Shown here in pieces: positions 13,207-24,520 of a stretch of DNA of 64,000 bases. The stretch is from contig JAXRKP010002205.1 in assembly GCA_037039925.1 (NCBI GenBank), positions 1 to 64,000 of the forward strand, given 5' to 3'. This DNA is from Doris montereyensis (Eukaryota; Mollusca; Gastropoda; Nudibranchia; Dorididae). The notes beneath the pieces were generated by a model, which worked only from the letters and a program-made list of their open reading frames with translations, was not told the DNA's origin and did no database searches. A program made the translations under genes and the position numbers. The stretch's first letter is position 1; the number at the start of each line of letters is the position of its first letter.

Positions 13207-13600
13207 TGTCGTGTTTATCTACTGTCTTTGCTATTTTAACTACACGTTCTAAGAAAGATGTTTATCTATTGTCTTTGCTATTTTAACTACACGTTCTAAG
13301 AAAGATGTTTATCTATTGTCTTTGCTATTTTAACTACGTTCTAAGAAAGACGTTTGTCTATTGTCTTTGCTATTTTAACTACACGTTCTAAGAAAGACGT
13401 TTGTCTATTGTCTTTGCTATTTTAACTACACGTTCTAAGAAAGATGTTTATCTATTGTCTTTGCTATTTTAACTACACGTTCTAAGAAAGATGTTTATCT
13501 ATTGTCTTTGCTATTTTAACTACGTTCTAAGAAAGATGTTTATCTATTGTCTTTGCTATTTTAACTACACGTTCTAAGAAAGACGTTTGTCTATTGTTAT
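13207..13600. repeat. 47-bp minisatellite array (about 8 copies)
   Basis: The unit contains attgtctttgctattttaac and acgttctaagaaag. Copies differ at two linked sites (atgtttatct or acgtttgtct) and by an optional 2-base deletion in actacacg, so copy order can be followed (see findings). Confidence 0.95.
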
Positions 13601-14720
13601 TCTATGTTCCATGTAATTGTGTTACTATGTCAATATTCGATATTATGTCAATATATGAGGCTGTCTTTTTATCATGTTGGTAGTGTAGAGAGACTACTTT
13701 AAAAGTTTCTATTACTTAATTTTCATTTAGATCTGTTTTTATTTTCCTACTACGATCTTTCTTAAAGCATCAAATATTGGTTAATGTTTAAAAGATTTGA
13801 ATTTTTTTAAAAACCCAACAAGATCAAGGATAAAACAGAAAAAAATAAAACAGACATACTAATAATAAAACAAAAACAATACAGAAAAACAAAACCAAAA
13901 CAAAGAGATGAAGAAAGCGAAGAACAGTAAATCATAGTGGATGAACAGGAGTTCAGAGACTGGCGGGTATCATTTTTAAAAGCCAAAAGCAAACACTAAT
14001 ATTATGACGCATGTAATTCTCCGAGGACCGTGGACATTAACTCAGAGCAATCAATTACAAACCCTTTTCCACTTTCTATACAATACACTTTTTAATCAAA
14101 TTTTAGTATGGAATGGAAAGTAGAGAGAATAACTTTTCTTCTTTAGGTCTAACACATTCAATCTCACATCAACACGAATCTGCATAATGTTATGCTGGAA
14201 AATGTAGAGATGTGTCGTTTTCATTAAAGTTTGATTTCGTGGATTTCAAGCAGGGAGAAAGTTTATTGCAACTGTAAAATATTTGTGTGTGTGTGCTGAG
14301 ATTAACGTTTAGGCTTAGAGTGAAAATGACATGGAAAAGATGTGGCATTGAAGTTGGGAAGGGAGGGATGGGGGGGGGGAAGGGCACTTCGTCAAACAAA
14401 AAATATTATAATAAAATAGTAAAAAGTATCTCCCTCAACAGAAACAAAAGTTTCATTTAAATGAAATGAGAGGTGTTTTGTTGGTTGTGTCGCGTTTGAT
14501 GCCGTATGAAGATGAAAAAAAAAAAAGAAAAAAGAGGAAGAAAGAGGGAAGAAAATCTAATGACTGCCAGTGGGGTGACAATGTAATTGCAATGAAAGAG
14601 CGTGCGGTGTCTGGTCAGTTAGCACTCAACTTGATGACGTCACTGATTAATTCTAGGCCTACCAATAAACGGCACAGTTGCATCAACAGTAAATATGTGC
14701 TAATGATTGTTGAAATTGCA
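13601..14720. other. Single-copy stretch, no gene supported
   Basis: AT-rich with short open frames only. It contains a G-run at about 14369-14381 and an A-run at 14515-14527. None of the frames (for example 13807-13992 or 14190-14399, both minus) has recognisable domain content. Confidence 0.5.
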
Positions 14721-14930
14721 CATGTGTGTGTGTGTGTGTGTGTGTGTTTGTGTGTGCACGTGTGTGTGTGTGCGTGTGTATGTGTGTGTGGAGACAGACA
14801 GACAGGCAGACAGACAGTCAGACAGCCAAACAGACAAACAGAGAGAAAGACAAAGACAAAGACAGATACAGAGACAGAGACTGAGACACAGAGACAGCAA
14901 CAGAAACACTGACAAATAAACAGACACATA
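14721..14930. repeat. Compound (TG)n and (GACA)n microsatellite
   Basis: (TG)n with minor interruptions occupies 14722-14790 and passes directly into degenerate (GACA)n at 14791-14930. Pure alternating TG can adopt Z-DNA. Confidence 0.95.
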
Positions 14931-14985
14931 GGCTTACTTAATGACGCAAACACGTAAACAGGTGTTCTTTCATTCCAGACTACAG

Positions 14986-15312
14986 CGAACGTCAGTGGCG
15001 GGCAGCCAAAAGGTCATGGATTCATGCCCCCGCCAGGTTGGAAACGTTTGTCGATTTCGAGTAAAATTCATCCCTCTTCCCCCGCTCCCCTCCCCCCACC
15101 CGGGAGTACATTTAGGTGGATTGACACTTAGATCTAGTCCTCTAAGAAAACGGACGATAAAAGGAGATCCAGTATTGAGATCAGATCTCTGTGTGTACGA
15201 TAAGGACCCCTCCTTGGCTATTTACAGGGGAATTCCTAGCAACAGATTAAAAAGACAACCAAACTTACCTTGGCCACAGAGATCACCTCATTTGTGGATG
15301 TGGGTAAAATCA
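14986..15312 (+). mobile_element. SINE family A, copy 2
   Basis: The head is diverged (a gtcgatttcgagt B-box-like stretch near 15049). The body is clear: catttaggtggattgacac, then cggacgataaaaggagatcc and a cacctcatttgtggatgtgg segment ending gggtaaa. Its tail has expanded into the adjoining AATCA-type array. Confidence 0.8.
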
Positions 15313-15505
15313 AATCAAATCAAACGAAATCAAACGAAATCAAACGAAATCCAAACGAAAGCAAACGAAATCAAACGAAATCTAATGTAATGTAATCTTA
15401 ATCTAATCTAATTTAATCTAATCTAATCTAATCTAATCAAATCTAATATAATCTAATCTAATTTAATCAAATCAAATCAAATCAAATCAAATCGAATCAA
15501 ATCTA
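15308..15505. repeat. Expanded SINE tail: (AAATC)n pentanucleotide run
   Basis: Starts exactly at the gggtaaa end of the SINE and runs for about 190 bp through aaatc, gaaatcaaac, taatc and again aaatc variants. Other family A copies carry only a few units of the same tail (55309-55340 and, on the minus strand, 33740-33765). Confidence 0.85.
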
Positions 15506-15984
15506 AACCGGAAGAGGGCGCTGCTACTGCTAGGTCCGTACGGTACTTCTTTCTGCTCATGTGATGCTGTGCCTTTCTATCACTTCGTTGTTTTCAGTAA
15601 ATCTAATGTGAGATCACTGCATAAGGTAGACAGGATGAATTACAGTGACAACATTCGGCAACTGGACCCTGCTCTGTGCAATCGCTGTTCACAATGTAGT
15701 TGATAATAAATATTTATCTAGCGCCATTCACTAACAAATTAGTCCCATGGCGTTTTACAGACTTAAGATACTAAGAAAACATAATCAATACATTTGAGCA
15801 TTGAAAATTACAATAGAAATGACAATAAAATGTTAATTGATTAATGACATAAAATGAGGTTTAAAATTTCATTCAAAGAGGAATTTATTCGCGCTCCAAG
15901 CTTTCCAAGCCTTCACTGCAAGATCAGTCTATAAACAAACTGAAAGGTCAAAGTCAGTTGTATCCATTCCCGAGGTACTCCTTG

Positions 15985-15988
<4 letters not shown>
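15506..15988. other. Single-copy spacer
   Basis: No gene or repeat family was recognised. Confidence 0.45.
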
Positions 15989-16038
<50 letters not shown>

Positions 16039-16039
16039 T
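15989..16039. repeat. (TG)n microsatellite
   Basis: About 25 TG units with one interruption near 16031. Confidence 0.97.
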
Positions 16040-16435
16040 AGAAGAAGAGGTGAATAGGTTGTGCAACTTTTCCCCCCTTTTATTTATTTACTTTTATTTG
16101 TTTTATCTCGATTATTTTTCTTTTGTTTTTCGACGCGGTGGATTGAAATTGAAAACAAGAAGGTCACGTCCCTTGCTGACCTTTGCATTAATCGAGAACA
16201 ATAAATTCACGAGGAAACGTGATGTCAGAGAGTCTGACACATCACAATTTACATCTGGAATCAAAGGAGATAATTCGTGTTTTGTCATCTTAAATTCTTC
16301 AACGAAATCAACATTGTCTAGTCTGAGTTTTGTCAGTGACAATACTTTCTTTCCTCGTTTTTGGTTGCCCTTGATATAATCATCCTTTTCTCTAGGTTAA
16401 AAAAATAACATAAAAAAGTAATAAGTTTTTCTCTC
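16040..16435. other. Single-copy spacer
   Basis: No supported gene. Open frames up to about 76 codons on the minus strand (16112-16342) lack recognisable motifs. Confidence 0.4.
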
Positions 16436-16706
16436 AAGAGATTGTGTTTTGTATCTTACTAATTCTAGCCTTGGCCAGTCTTGAGAATAGCTAGAGTTTC
16501 TGTTTTATACCTTACTAATTCTAGCCTGTTTGAGAATATAGTTTTTGTTTTGTACCTTACTAATTCTAGCCTTCGTCAGTCTTGTAAATAGCTTAAGTTT
16601 ATATTTTGTACCTTACTAGTTCTAGCCTTGGCCAGTCTTGTGACGTAAACTTACTAATTCTAGCCTTCGTCAGTCAAGCATGACGACCTTACTAGTTCTA
16701 GCCTAA
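16436..16706. repeat. Degenerate 45-60 bp repeat (about 6 copies)
   Basis: Each copy contains ccttactaattctagcct, usually followed by a cagtcttg segment. Spacing shrinks from about 58 bp on the left to about 37 bp on the right, so the copies are unequal in length. Confidence 0.85.
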
Positions 16707-17361
16707 ATCTTGTGGTAAAAAATTCTCTAAATTGGAAAATTCTGCTTCAATCAGCTTTTTTTCCAATTCGAACTCGAACAAATTATTTCCCCAGAGAAAA
16801 ATTTGGTTTTCAGGCCTGTGGTAAAAATGACATCGTGTGTATAGACATAAGAATTAACGTTTTTATACACACATTATGTATAACATTGCATATTGTTATT
16901 AAATGGATTACGAGGGTTTATTAATGTACATTATTATTAATATGGTTTCTATGTTATTATTTTCTATAGCGAGAACAAACGAATAAGGCTGTTGTTAGTT
17001 TCTCTCTTATAAGTTGTATTAATCTTTTTGTAGGTAGCTGCGTTGTTTTGTTTTTTGTGGTCGTTTTTTGTTTGTTTTAGGGGGCGAGGAGTGAATGTTG
17101 GGAGTGGGCTGAGGGTAGGGGTTGACCTGAAATCATTATGATTAAAAGCACAATCTGCACGGACATGGCTGCACTCGCCAATATAGTTTAACAATAAAGC
17201 GAAAGACATGTCTACGCCTTTGGCCAAATATGACAGAACAGTTTTACAAAACAATATTTCTCAATATGCGTAGGTGATTTATAAATGAACTCAAGTTCTC
17301 TCAAAACAACTACGATCTATAGAGCCCGAGCGTATCTCCTTTCTATAGCGTGAAGAAAATA
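16707..17361. other. Single-copy stretch, no gene supported
   Basis: AT-rich. A 96-codon minus-strand frame at 16964-17254 has no recognisable domain. Confidence 0.45.
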
Positions 17362-17545
17362 GCTCACAATAATTATAATAATCACCTCCTAGACAGGACA
17401 CCAGTCTGACGAGGGTCTCCTACTCAAAGCTTGTTTCACCATTTGCACCATGCCGAAGGAGGGGAAGGGGAGTTGCTTGTTATGGGTCTTTCCCAAGGAA
17501 CATGATATCGGTTCTAGCTTTCACAGATTTGAACCCGGAGATCAT
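17362..17545 (-). mobile_element. SINE family B (MetaSINE-like), copy 1, head truncated
   Basis: On the minus strand the B-box GGTTCAAATCT (17535-17525) is identical to that of the copy at 28475. It is followed by the conserved ccttgggaaagac block (17500-17485), a ggtgcaaatggt block and the cgtcagactggtgtcctg segment near the 3' end. The order matches the widespread animal MetaSINE central region as I know it; the family name is an inference. The A-box side of the head is missing at the point where the 29-bp array begins. Confidence 0.75.
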
Positions 17546-17995
17546 GATCCCACGGGACAGCTCACAATGGATCAAGCTCAAGAGGACAGTTTATAATGGA
17601 CGAATGGACCAAGTTCAACAGGACAGCTTACAATGGACAGAGTTCAACAGGACAGCTTACAATGGACCAAGTTCAACAAGACATCTTACAGGACCAAGTT
17701 CAACAGGACAGCTTACAAGGGACCAAGTTCAAGAGGGCAGCTTACAGGGACCACGTTCAACAGGACAGCTTTACAATTGATCAAATTCAACAGGACAGCT
17801 TACAAGGGATCAAGTTCAAAGGACAGCTTACAAGGACCAAATTCATTAGACAGCTTACAATTGACCAAGTTCACAGGACAGCTTACAAGGGACCAACTTC
17901 AACATGACAGCTAAAGGGACTACAAGACGACAGCTTACAAGGGACTAAATTCAAGACGACAGCTTACAATGGACCAATTTCAACAGGACAGCTTA
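17546..17995. repeat. 29-bp minisatellite array (about 15 copies)
   Basis: The unit contains ttcaacaggacagcttacaa preceded by ggaccaag. Copies differ by small deletions and several are degenerate. The array starts at the truncated head of the adjacent SINE. Confidence 0.9.
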
Positions 17996-18819
17996 GAAAT
18001 ATTTTCTCAATAATAATAAGTGCTTAGTAGGGATATGAAATGAATATTGAAGGCAAACAATTATCACGTTTAGTAGAGCTTTCACTTTTCATGACGAGGT
18101 GATGGGTGGCTACGTGAAGGTAAAGGGTTTGATTCTTTCCGATGTCCAGATATTAATTTTAGTTATGTATTTCCATATGTCGTATCTTCGAAAAGCACCT
18201 GAAGACACATGTATTTAGAGAAGCATTGAATGTTTCTGGTTAGATAGTATCATCTACTCGTTTACTACTTTACAAAGTAATTTTTAAGACGGTGTTATAT
18301 TTGTGTTTATGATCTTGTGTATGTGTGTAGTGAGTAAGTGATATTATAAATAGTTTATCTGCCCAAAAAGTCTACAAATGAGATTTTTAAGTGCAATATA
18401 AATGTGCATTATTATTAGTAGTTGTAGTAGTCCTGTCTTTGTTCTTAGGATGCAAACACAATGAATTTGCTATTCTCTCCCCTTTTCGATGAGAGCACAA
18501 GGGAAAGAAAGAAAAGCAATGAACGGAAGTCCATTGAGCATCACTAGAGTTAAATATCTCCTTTTCCTCTGCAGTTGCCCATAAACAGTGAGGAGATATA
18601 ACGAAGTGCTTCACTAAATTTCCTGACCTTGCTCTCACCAGAGTCCGTTCAACACTGTTCGCACATGTCATTTGTTTGTGTACGCTCATCTTTTTTCCCC
18701 ACAGAGATTTGTTAACACACTTCTAAAACTGGATCTCGAGAGGAGGCCTTGATGTGGAATTTGATCTGTCACCTAATCACCTCCCTCCTTCTTTCCTTTT
18801 TGCCCTTTCCTCTCCGTGA
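17996..18819. other. Single-copy stretch, no gene supported
   Basis: AT-rich. A 100-codon minus-strand frame at 18387-18689 shows no recognisable domain. Confidence 0.45.
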
Positions 18820-20515
18820 ACAGCACTATTCAATACACGTAGCACGGAACACACTATTCAATACGCGTAGCACGGAACACACTATTCAATACACGTAGCA
18901 CGGAACACACTATTCAAACACGTAGCACGGAACACACTATTCAATACACGTAGCACGGAACACACTATTCAATACACGTAGCATGGAACACACTATTCAA
19001 TACACGTAGCATGGAACACACTATTCAATACACGTAGCATGGAACACACTATTCAATACACGTAGCATGGAACACACTATTCAATACACGTAGCATGGAA
19101 CACACTATTCAATACACGTAGCATGGAACACACTATTCAATCAAGCACGGAACACACTATTCAATGGATGGAACACTATTCAATACACGTAGCATGGAAC
19201 ACACTATTCAATACACGTAGCATGGAACACACTATTCAATACACGTAGCATGGAACACACTATTCAATACAAGTAGCATGGAACACACTATTCAATACAC
19301 GTAGCATGGAACACACTATTCAATACGTAGCATGGAACACACTATTCAATACGTAGCATGGAACACACTATTCAATACACGTAGCATGGAACACACTATT
19401 CAATACACGTAGCATGGAACACACTATTCAATACACGTAGCATGGAACACACTATTCAATACACGTAGCATGGAACACACTATTCAATACACGTAGCATG
19501 GAACACACTATTCAATACACGTAGCATGGAACACACTATTCACTATTCAATACACGTAGCATGGAACACACTATTCAATACACGTAGCACGGAACACACT
19601 ATTCAATACACGTAGCATGGAACACGTACATGGAACACCTATTCAATACACGTAGCATGGAACACACTATTCAATATTCAATACGTAGCATGGAACACAC
19701 TATTCAATACGTAACACACTATTCAATACACGTAGCATGGGAACACACTATTCAATACACGTAAATGGAACACACTATTCAATACACGTAGCATGGAACA
19801 CACTATTCAATACACGTAGCATGGAACACACTATTCAATACACGTAGCATGGAACACACTATTCAATACACGTAGCATGGAACACACTATTCAATACACG
19901 TAGCATGGAACACACTATTCAATACGCGTAGCATGGAACACACTATTCAATACACGTAGCACGGAACACTATTCAATATTCAAATATTCACGTAGCATGG
20001 AACACACTATTCAATACACGTAGCACGGAACACACTATTCAATACACGTAGCATGGAACACATTATTCAATACGCGTAGGACAGAACACACTATTCAATA
20101 CAATACACGTATTCAATGGAACGGAAACACTATTCAATACACGTAGCACGGAACACACTATTCGTAGCACGGAACACACTATTCAATACACGTAGCACGG
20201 AACACACTATTCAATATATGTAGCACGGAACACACTATTCAATACACGTAGCACGGAACACACTATTCAATAACGTAGCACGGAACACACTATTCAATAC
20301 GCGTAGCACGGAACACACTATTCAATACACGTAGCACGGAACACACTATTCAATACACGTAGCATGGAGACACACTATTCAATACGCGTAGCATGGAACA
20401 CACTATTCAATACGTAGCATGGAACACACTATTCAATACGCGTAGCATGGAACACACTATTCAATACGTAGCATGGAACACACTATTCAATACGCGTAGC
20501 ATGGAACACACTTCA
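18820..20515. repeat. 28-bp satellite array (about 60 copies)
   Basis: The unit contains cacgtagcatggaacacact followed by attcaata. Variant copies with gcacgg instead of gcatgg are grouped at 18840-18960 and 20020-20340. Several copies are truncated or duplicated internally (for example 19141-19190, 19620-19720 and 19960-19990). Confidence 0.97.
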
Positions 20516-21125
20516 AAACTAACACTCGGGCGTTTGTTTGTGAACTTTATATTAATTTGATCGTTTATCATAAGTTTATTCAATACGCGTAGGACTCTTA
20601 TCTTCAAATACGCGATCGGTTTATCACGTAACGGAACACACTATTCAATAAGTTTTGTCCGTCTCAAATTATCTTCAAATGATCGTTTATCACTTAAGTT
20701 TCAATTAGCACGGAACACACTCTTATAAGCGTTGAACTATTCAAATACGTTTATCGGAACAACTATTCAAATACGTTCCGCGTCCGTCTCTTATCTTGAA
20801 CACACTGATTCGTTTATCATGGAACACATCTTTACAATTTTGTCATGTAAACACTAAATACACGTAGCATGGAACATGATTCAGTCACATTCGTTATGGT
20901 GACATAGGTTTTGCTGGGAACACACTATTCAAATAGCGTATGTTTATACGCGTACTGCCATTATCTCTTCGATTCTCCAGCACGGCCATTTCGTCCAAAT
21001 TAAAATTGTTCCTAGGACAGAAACACTATTCCCGTGGAACACACTATTCAGGGTGACACGTAGCACCGTACAACTTTCAATATCTACAGGCACTATTACA
21101 TAGCCGGAATCCTTCAAATGTGTTC
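20516..21125. repeat. Interleaved junction of the 28-bp and 66-bp arrays
   Basis: Words of the 28-bp unit (ggaacacactattcaa) alternate with words of the 66-bp unit (cacattcgttat, ttacaattt) and with a third sequence (atcgtttatc, cttatcttcaaat). No copy of either unit is complete. It is listed as a repeat because most of it derives from the neighbours; see findings for the artefact question. Confidence 0.75.
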
Positions 21126-22120
21126 TACAATTTGATTTGATTACACCCACATTCGTTATTAGGCTGATCTCACTCGGGGTTTTGGTTGAATCTTTACAAT
21201 TTGATTTGATTACACCCACATTCGTTATTAGGCTGATCTCAGGGGTTTTGGTAGAATCTTTACAATTTGATTTGATTACACCCACATTCGTTATTAGGCT
21301 GATCTCAGGGGTTTTGGTAGAATCTTTACAATTTGATTTGATTACACCCACATTCGTTATTAGGCTGATCTCAGGGGTTTTGGTCTCTTAGAAAATCGTT
21401 TACAATTTGATTTCATTACACCCACATTCGTTTATTAGGCTGTCTCAAAAGGGTTTTGCTGTAGTACATTTGATTTCTTTACCCACATTCGTTATAGGTT
21501 GATTTCATTATCTCTTCGATTTCCCACATTCGTTATTGTTTAAACCCCGTGCTGATCTCAGGGGTTTTACGAGGCGTAGAATCTGTGTTCTACAATTTGA
21601 TTTGATTACACCCACATTCGTTATTAGGCTGATCTCAGGGGTTTTGGTAGAATCTTTACAATTTGATTTCATTACACCCACATTCGTTATTAGGGTGATC
21701 TCAGGGGTTTTGGTAGAATCTTTACAATTTGATTTGATTACACCCACATTCGTTATTAGGGTGATCTCGGGGGTTTTGGTAGAATCTTTACAATTTGATT
21801 TGATTACACCCACATTCGTTATTAGGGTGATCTCAGGGGGTTTTGGTAGAATCTTTACAATTTGATTTCATTACACCACATTCGTTATTAGGCTGATCTC
21901 AGGGTTTTGTAGAATCTTTACAATTTGATTTGATTACACCCACATTCGTTATTAGGGTGATCTCAGGGGTTTTGGTAGAATCTTTACAATTTGATTTCAT
22001 TACACCCACATTCGTTATTAGGCTGATCTCAGGGGTTTTGGTAGAATCTTTACAATTTGATTTGATTACACCCACATTCGTTATTAGGCTGATCTCGGGG
22101 TTTTGGTAGAATCTTTACAA
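21126..22120. repeat. 66-bp satellite array (about 15 copies)
   Basis: The unit contains gattacacccacattcgtta and gctgatctcaggggttttgg. Two sites vary (ttgattt followed by g or c; aggctg or agggtg). Copies between 21395 and 21600 are scrambled. The period is divisible by 3, so 22-residue repeats stay open on both strands; these frames are not considered genes. Confidence 0.95.
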
Positions 22121-22155
22121 TTTGGCCAGGACTGCGCAGTAAACAGGCACATGAT

Positions 22156-22383
22156 TGTTAAGGTGCACAGGATGTTGGAATATGCACACGTGATCACCTA
22201 GATCGTCCGTATCCGATGGGACTAGGTGTCGATCCACCTACCCAGACCAGGGGAGGGGGGAGGGGGGAGTTGTACTGAATAATGACTCTAGTAATAAAAC
22301 AAATTGATCGGCTAGGGCTTGAACCCACGTCTTTGTAGTCGAGAGTCCATCATGTTGCCTCTGGACCACCGATTCCCTCTCTT
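22156..22383 (-). mobile_element. SINE family A, copy 3, 3' truncated
   Basis: On the minus strand there is a canonical A-box TGGTCCAGAGG (22368-22358) and a perfect B-box GGTTCAAGCCC (22325-22315). The body follows (ccatcggatacggacgat, 22221-22204) and then decays. This is the best-preserved pol III promoter of the family in the window. Confidence 0.9.
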
Positions 22384-22790
22384 TGTCTACATCTCGGACC
22401 TCGTTCACACCTCAGCTAAGTTAGACAAGCACATGGATCACGTGATTTCATAATATTATTATGTCAATGCTATGGGACGAAAGCCAGAGCTTGAAGGGTT
22501 AACGTCGCTATGATATAGACCCGCTAAATGCTTTACAAAAACCACCTCAATGTTACAATAAAACTATGTTAACCCTGTGACGACTACGGACGTGTTCAAA
22601 AGGGTGCCACGCAGTGGGTAGACCATTATGCAAATAAGGCGCTTACGTTAGGCCAGCCATAAGTACAGGCCACAACAACAAATTTGTAAAATTGTTTATT
22701 AGAACAAAATTGCTTGCCTTTATTTAAATGTAAAGGTATTGCGACCTTCTTTATCTACGCATTAGTCTTTGATAGATGTCCATGCTCTGT
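22384..22790. other. Single-copy stretch upstream of the X-box
   Basis: Contains an octamer atgcaaat at 22628-22635. No gene was recognised. Confidence 0.35.
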
Positions 22791-22803
22791 GTTGCCTGGT
22801 AAC
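22791..22803 (+). promoter_or_regulatory. Candidate RFX X-box
   Basis: GTTGCC, one spacer base, then GGTAAC forms the complete inverted repeat recognised by RFX factors. In animals such sites sit close upstream of cilia genes. It lies about 120 bp before the candidate exon at 22920. A 13-bp match can occur by chance, so this is tentative. Confidence 0.35.
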
Positions 22804-22919
22804 GGTTGACTGGACATTTATACCCTTTACGCACGTGACCTTTTGTTTACGTTAGTTGTGAGGAAGAATCGCTTAAAAAGGAATTTCGTTTTTTTGTTTT
22901 TTTTAACGCAATTAACATA

Positions 22920-23127
22920 AACTATATTTGTGTTTCACGTAAAGATAAATGTGCCTGGACTAGGAAACTAAAACGTGAGCAACATTGCCGTGAAGAAGCT
23001 TCTTTAGAAGGTGAAAATTGCGATAGCGGTTTTGTGACAAGACGAGTCTCATCCCGACCAACGGCCCGTGAATCTCTAGTCAGTAGTGGAAGTGAAAATG
23101 TGACTGTTTTCAGTATTAAATGCTTGG
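22920..23127 (+). other. Candidate coding exon ending in a splice donor
   Basis: An open frame of about 70 codons rich in Arg, Lys, Glu and Ser runs from about 22921 to a TTG followed by GTAAGG near 23128, which fits a 5' splice site; the frame stops at the next TAG if unspliced. A T-rich stretch (22889-22903) precedes it. No in-frame ATG and no recognisable domain were found. It could equally be the N-terminal remnant of a transposon, since the Lys/Arg/Ser-rich style resembles the start of the transposase at 6793. Confidence 0.2.
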
Positions 23128-23169
23128 TAAGGTAGGAGGCAAAGATAGGGAAAGCAGACTGAGATTGTT

Positions 23170-23400
23170 GGAAATGTAAACAAGAAGGAATATGAAATAC
23201 ATTGGACAGAATATGTTGTGGATGGACGTACTGGGCATGGGCAAGAGGAAAACCAAAACAAAGATACATGGATATGATGAAGGAAGACATCAAGATCTTT
23301 AAAAGAAACATTAAGGAGACTAACAGGGTAGGACAAAGGAGACATATGATCTGTGGTGACCCCTAACGGGAAAAGCTGAAAAACGAAAAAAGAAGATGAA
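23170..23400 (+). pseudogene. LINE ORF2 extreme C-terminus, fragment B
   Basis: A frame through RGKPKQRYMDMMKEDIK (about 23247-23300) and then RRHMICGDP (near 23337-23365) followed by a stop matches the usual end of non-LTR polyproteins: a G-K-x-x-x-R-Y-x-D linker, a helix, then a C-x-D-P end. An A-rich tail follows (23370-23400). Only about the last 60 residues remain, and an upstream stop interrupts them. The clade is unknown. Confidence 0.6.
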
Positions 23401-24381
23401 CTCCTTGGACCAATTCTAGCGAGAACGTTTTGACTATGAATAGCACCTGCTATATGTGGTAGCAACACATATACATCTGAAGAGTCGACGAATTCCCAAA
23501 CGTAAGAAATGTTTCAGTGATGGAGATGCCATATATACTGTGGAACTGATGCTAGACCTGCAACAGTTGTAAGTAACACCTTATATGTCAAACATCCGAT
23601 CGAATGAGAGTGCTCTACGACAAACGTATCGAGGTAGATTACAGGGGTGCTGTAGATGTTTGGTGTTTTGACTGAATCAGTCTCTATGTCTAATGAATAT
23701 ATCAATGTTAATATTTTAGGAAGCATTTGTGTATTCGAGGACTTGTCTTCGGATTTCCCAGCAGAATTAAGTATGAAGAGTAGAAAGCCAATAAAACAAC
23801 ACCAACTGGACACGCACGGACAATGTTTCAAATGTTGCAAACGACAGATTCATCCTTATGTATGCTTTCGAATAAGAACTAGTACTCAATTTTTTGTATT
23901 TAAATCTCAAATGGCCAAGAACTGTTCATGGGCGATGTTTTCGAAACAATAAAAATTAAAGGTGTTAAAGGACCAACGATGGGTAAACAACGTTTTGAAA
24001 TACGGACACTTCTCCGCATTGAAAGTGATTTGCTTAATAAAATTGACTTAGAAAAAATTACGAAATTTCAGTCGAAGGAAAAACGCAAAATGTAATCTAA
24101 CTACTGCAGCCTTATAGTGATCATAATACTCTACAAAAACTTGGTCTCTGACGTATTTTATATATTTTTAGATTTCCGTTGCTATATATAACTCTTTTGT
24201 CTTCATAGATGATTCCCAGGAATCAGTATGGCCATACGACATTCCCACCCAGTACGTCTTAGAGCTCGCAGAGCCTTAATCTGACACTGGGGTGCAGAGG
24301 ATATTCTACACTCACCTGCCCCATTCAACCTGACACATAATAATGTTGTAATAAGTTCTGGTCTTACGAGAGAGGTAGAGA
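23401..24381. other. Single-copy stretch with one unrecognised open frame
   Basis: A 98-codon frame with an ATG at 23656-23952 (plus) includes a CFKCCKRQ cluster but no domain I can name. Minus-strand frames of 108 and 130 codons (23514-23840, 23076-23468) overlap it or the LINE tail. None is supported as a gene. Confidence 0.4.
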
Positions 24382-24520
24382 TCTTCTTCTTCTTCTTCTT
24401 CTTCTTCTTCTTCTTCTTCTTCTTCTTCTTCTTCTTCTTCTTCTTCTTCTTCTTCTTCTTCTTCTTCTTCTTCTTCTTCTTCTTCTTCTTCTTCTTCTTC
24501 TTCTTCTTCTTCTTCTTCTT
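24382..24520. repeat. (CTT)n trinucleotide array
   Basis: About 46 uninterrupted CTT/TTC units. Poly-Glu and poly-Arg frames on the minus strand are by-products. A purine/pyrimidine mirror repeat of this type can form triplex DNA. Confidence 0.98.

Noticed and set aside
18820..20515. CRISPR-like regular repeats
   Set aside because: The units are contiguous without unique spacers, in an animal-like genome and with no cas genes.
22315..22368. Functional tRNA gene at the A-box/B-box pair
   Set aside because: The pol III boxes are good, but no cloverleaf is evident and the sequence continues into the SINE family A body.
23656..23952. 98-codon frame with a CFKCCKR cluster as a zinc-finger gene
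   Set aside because: The cysteine spacing does not fit a known finger and there is no supporting structure upstream or downstream.
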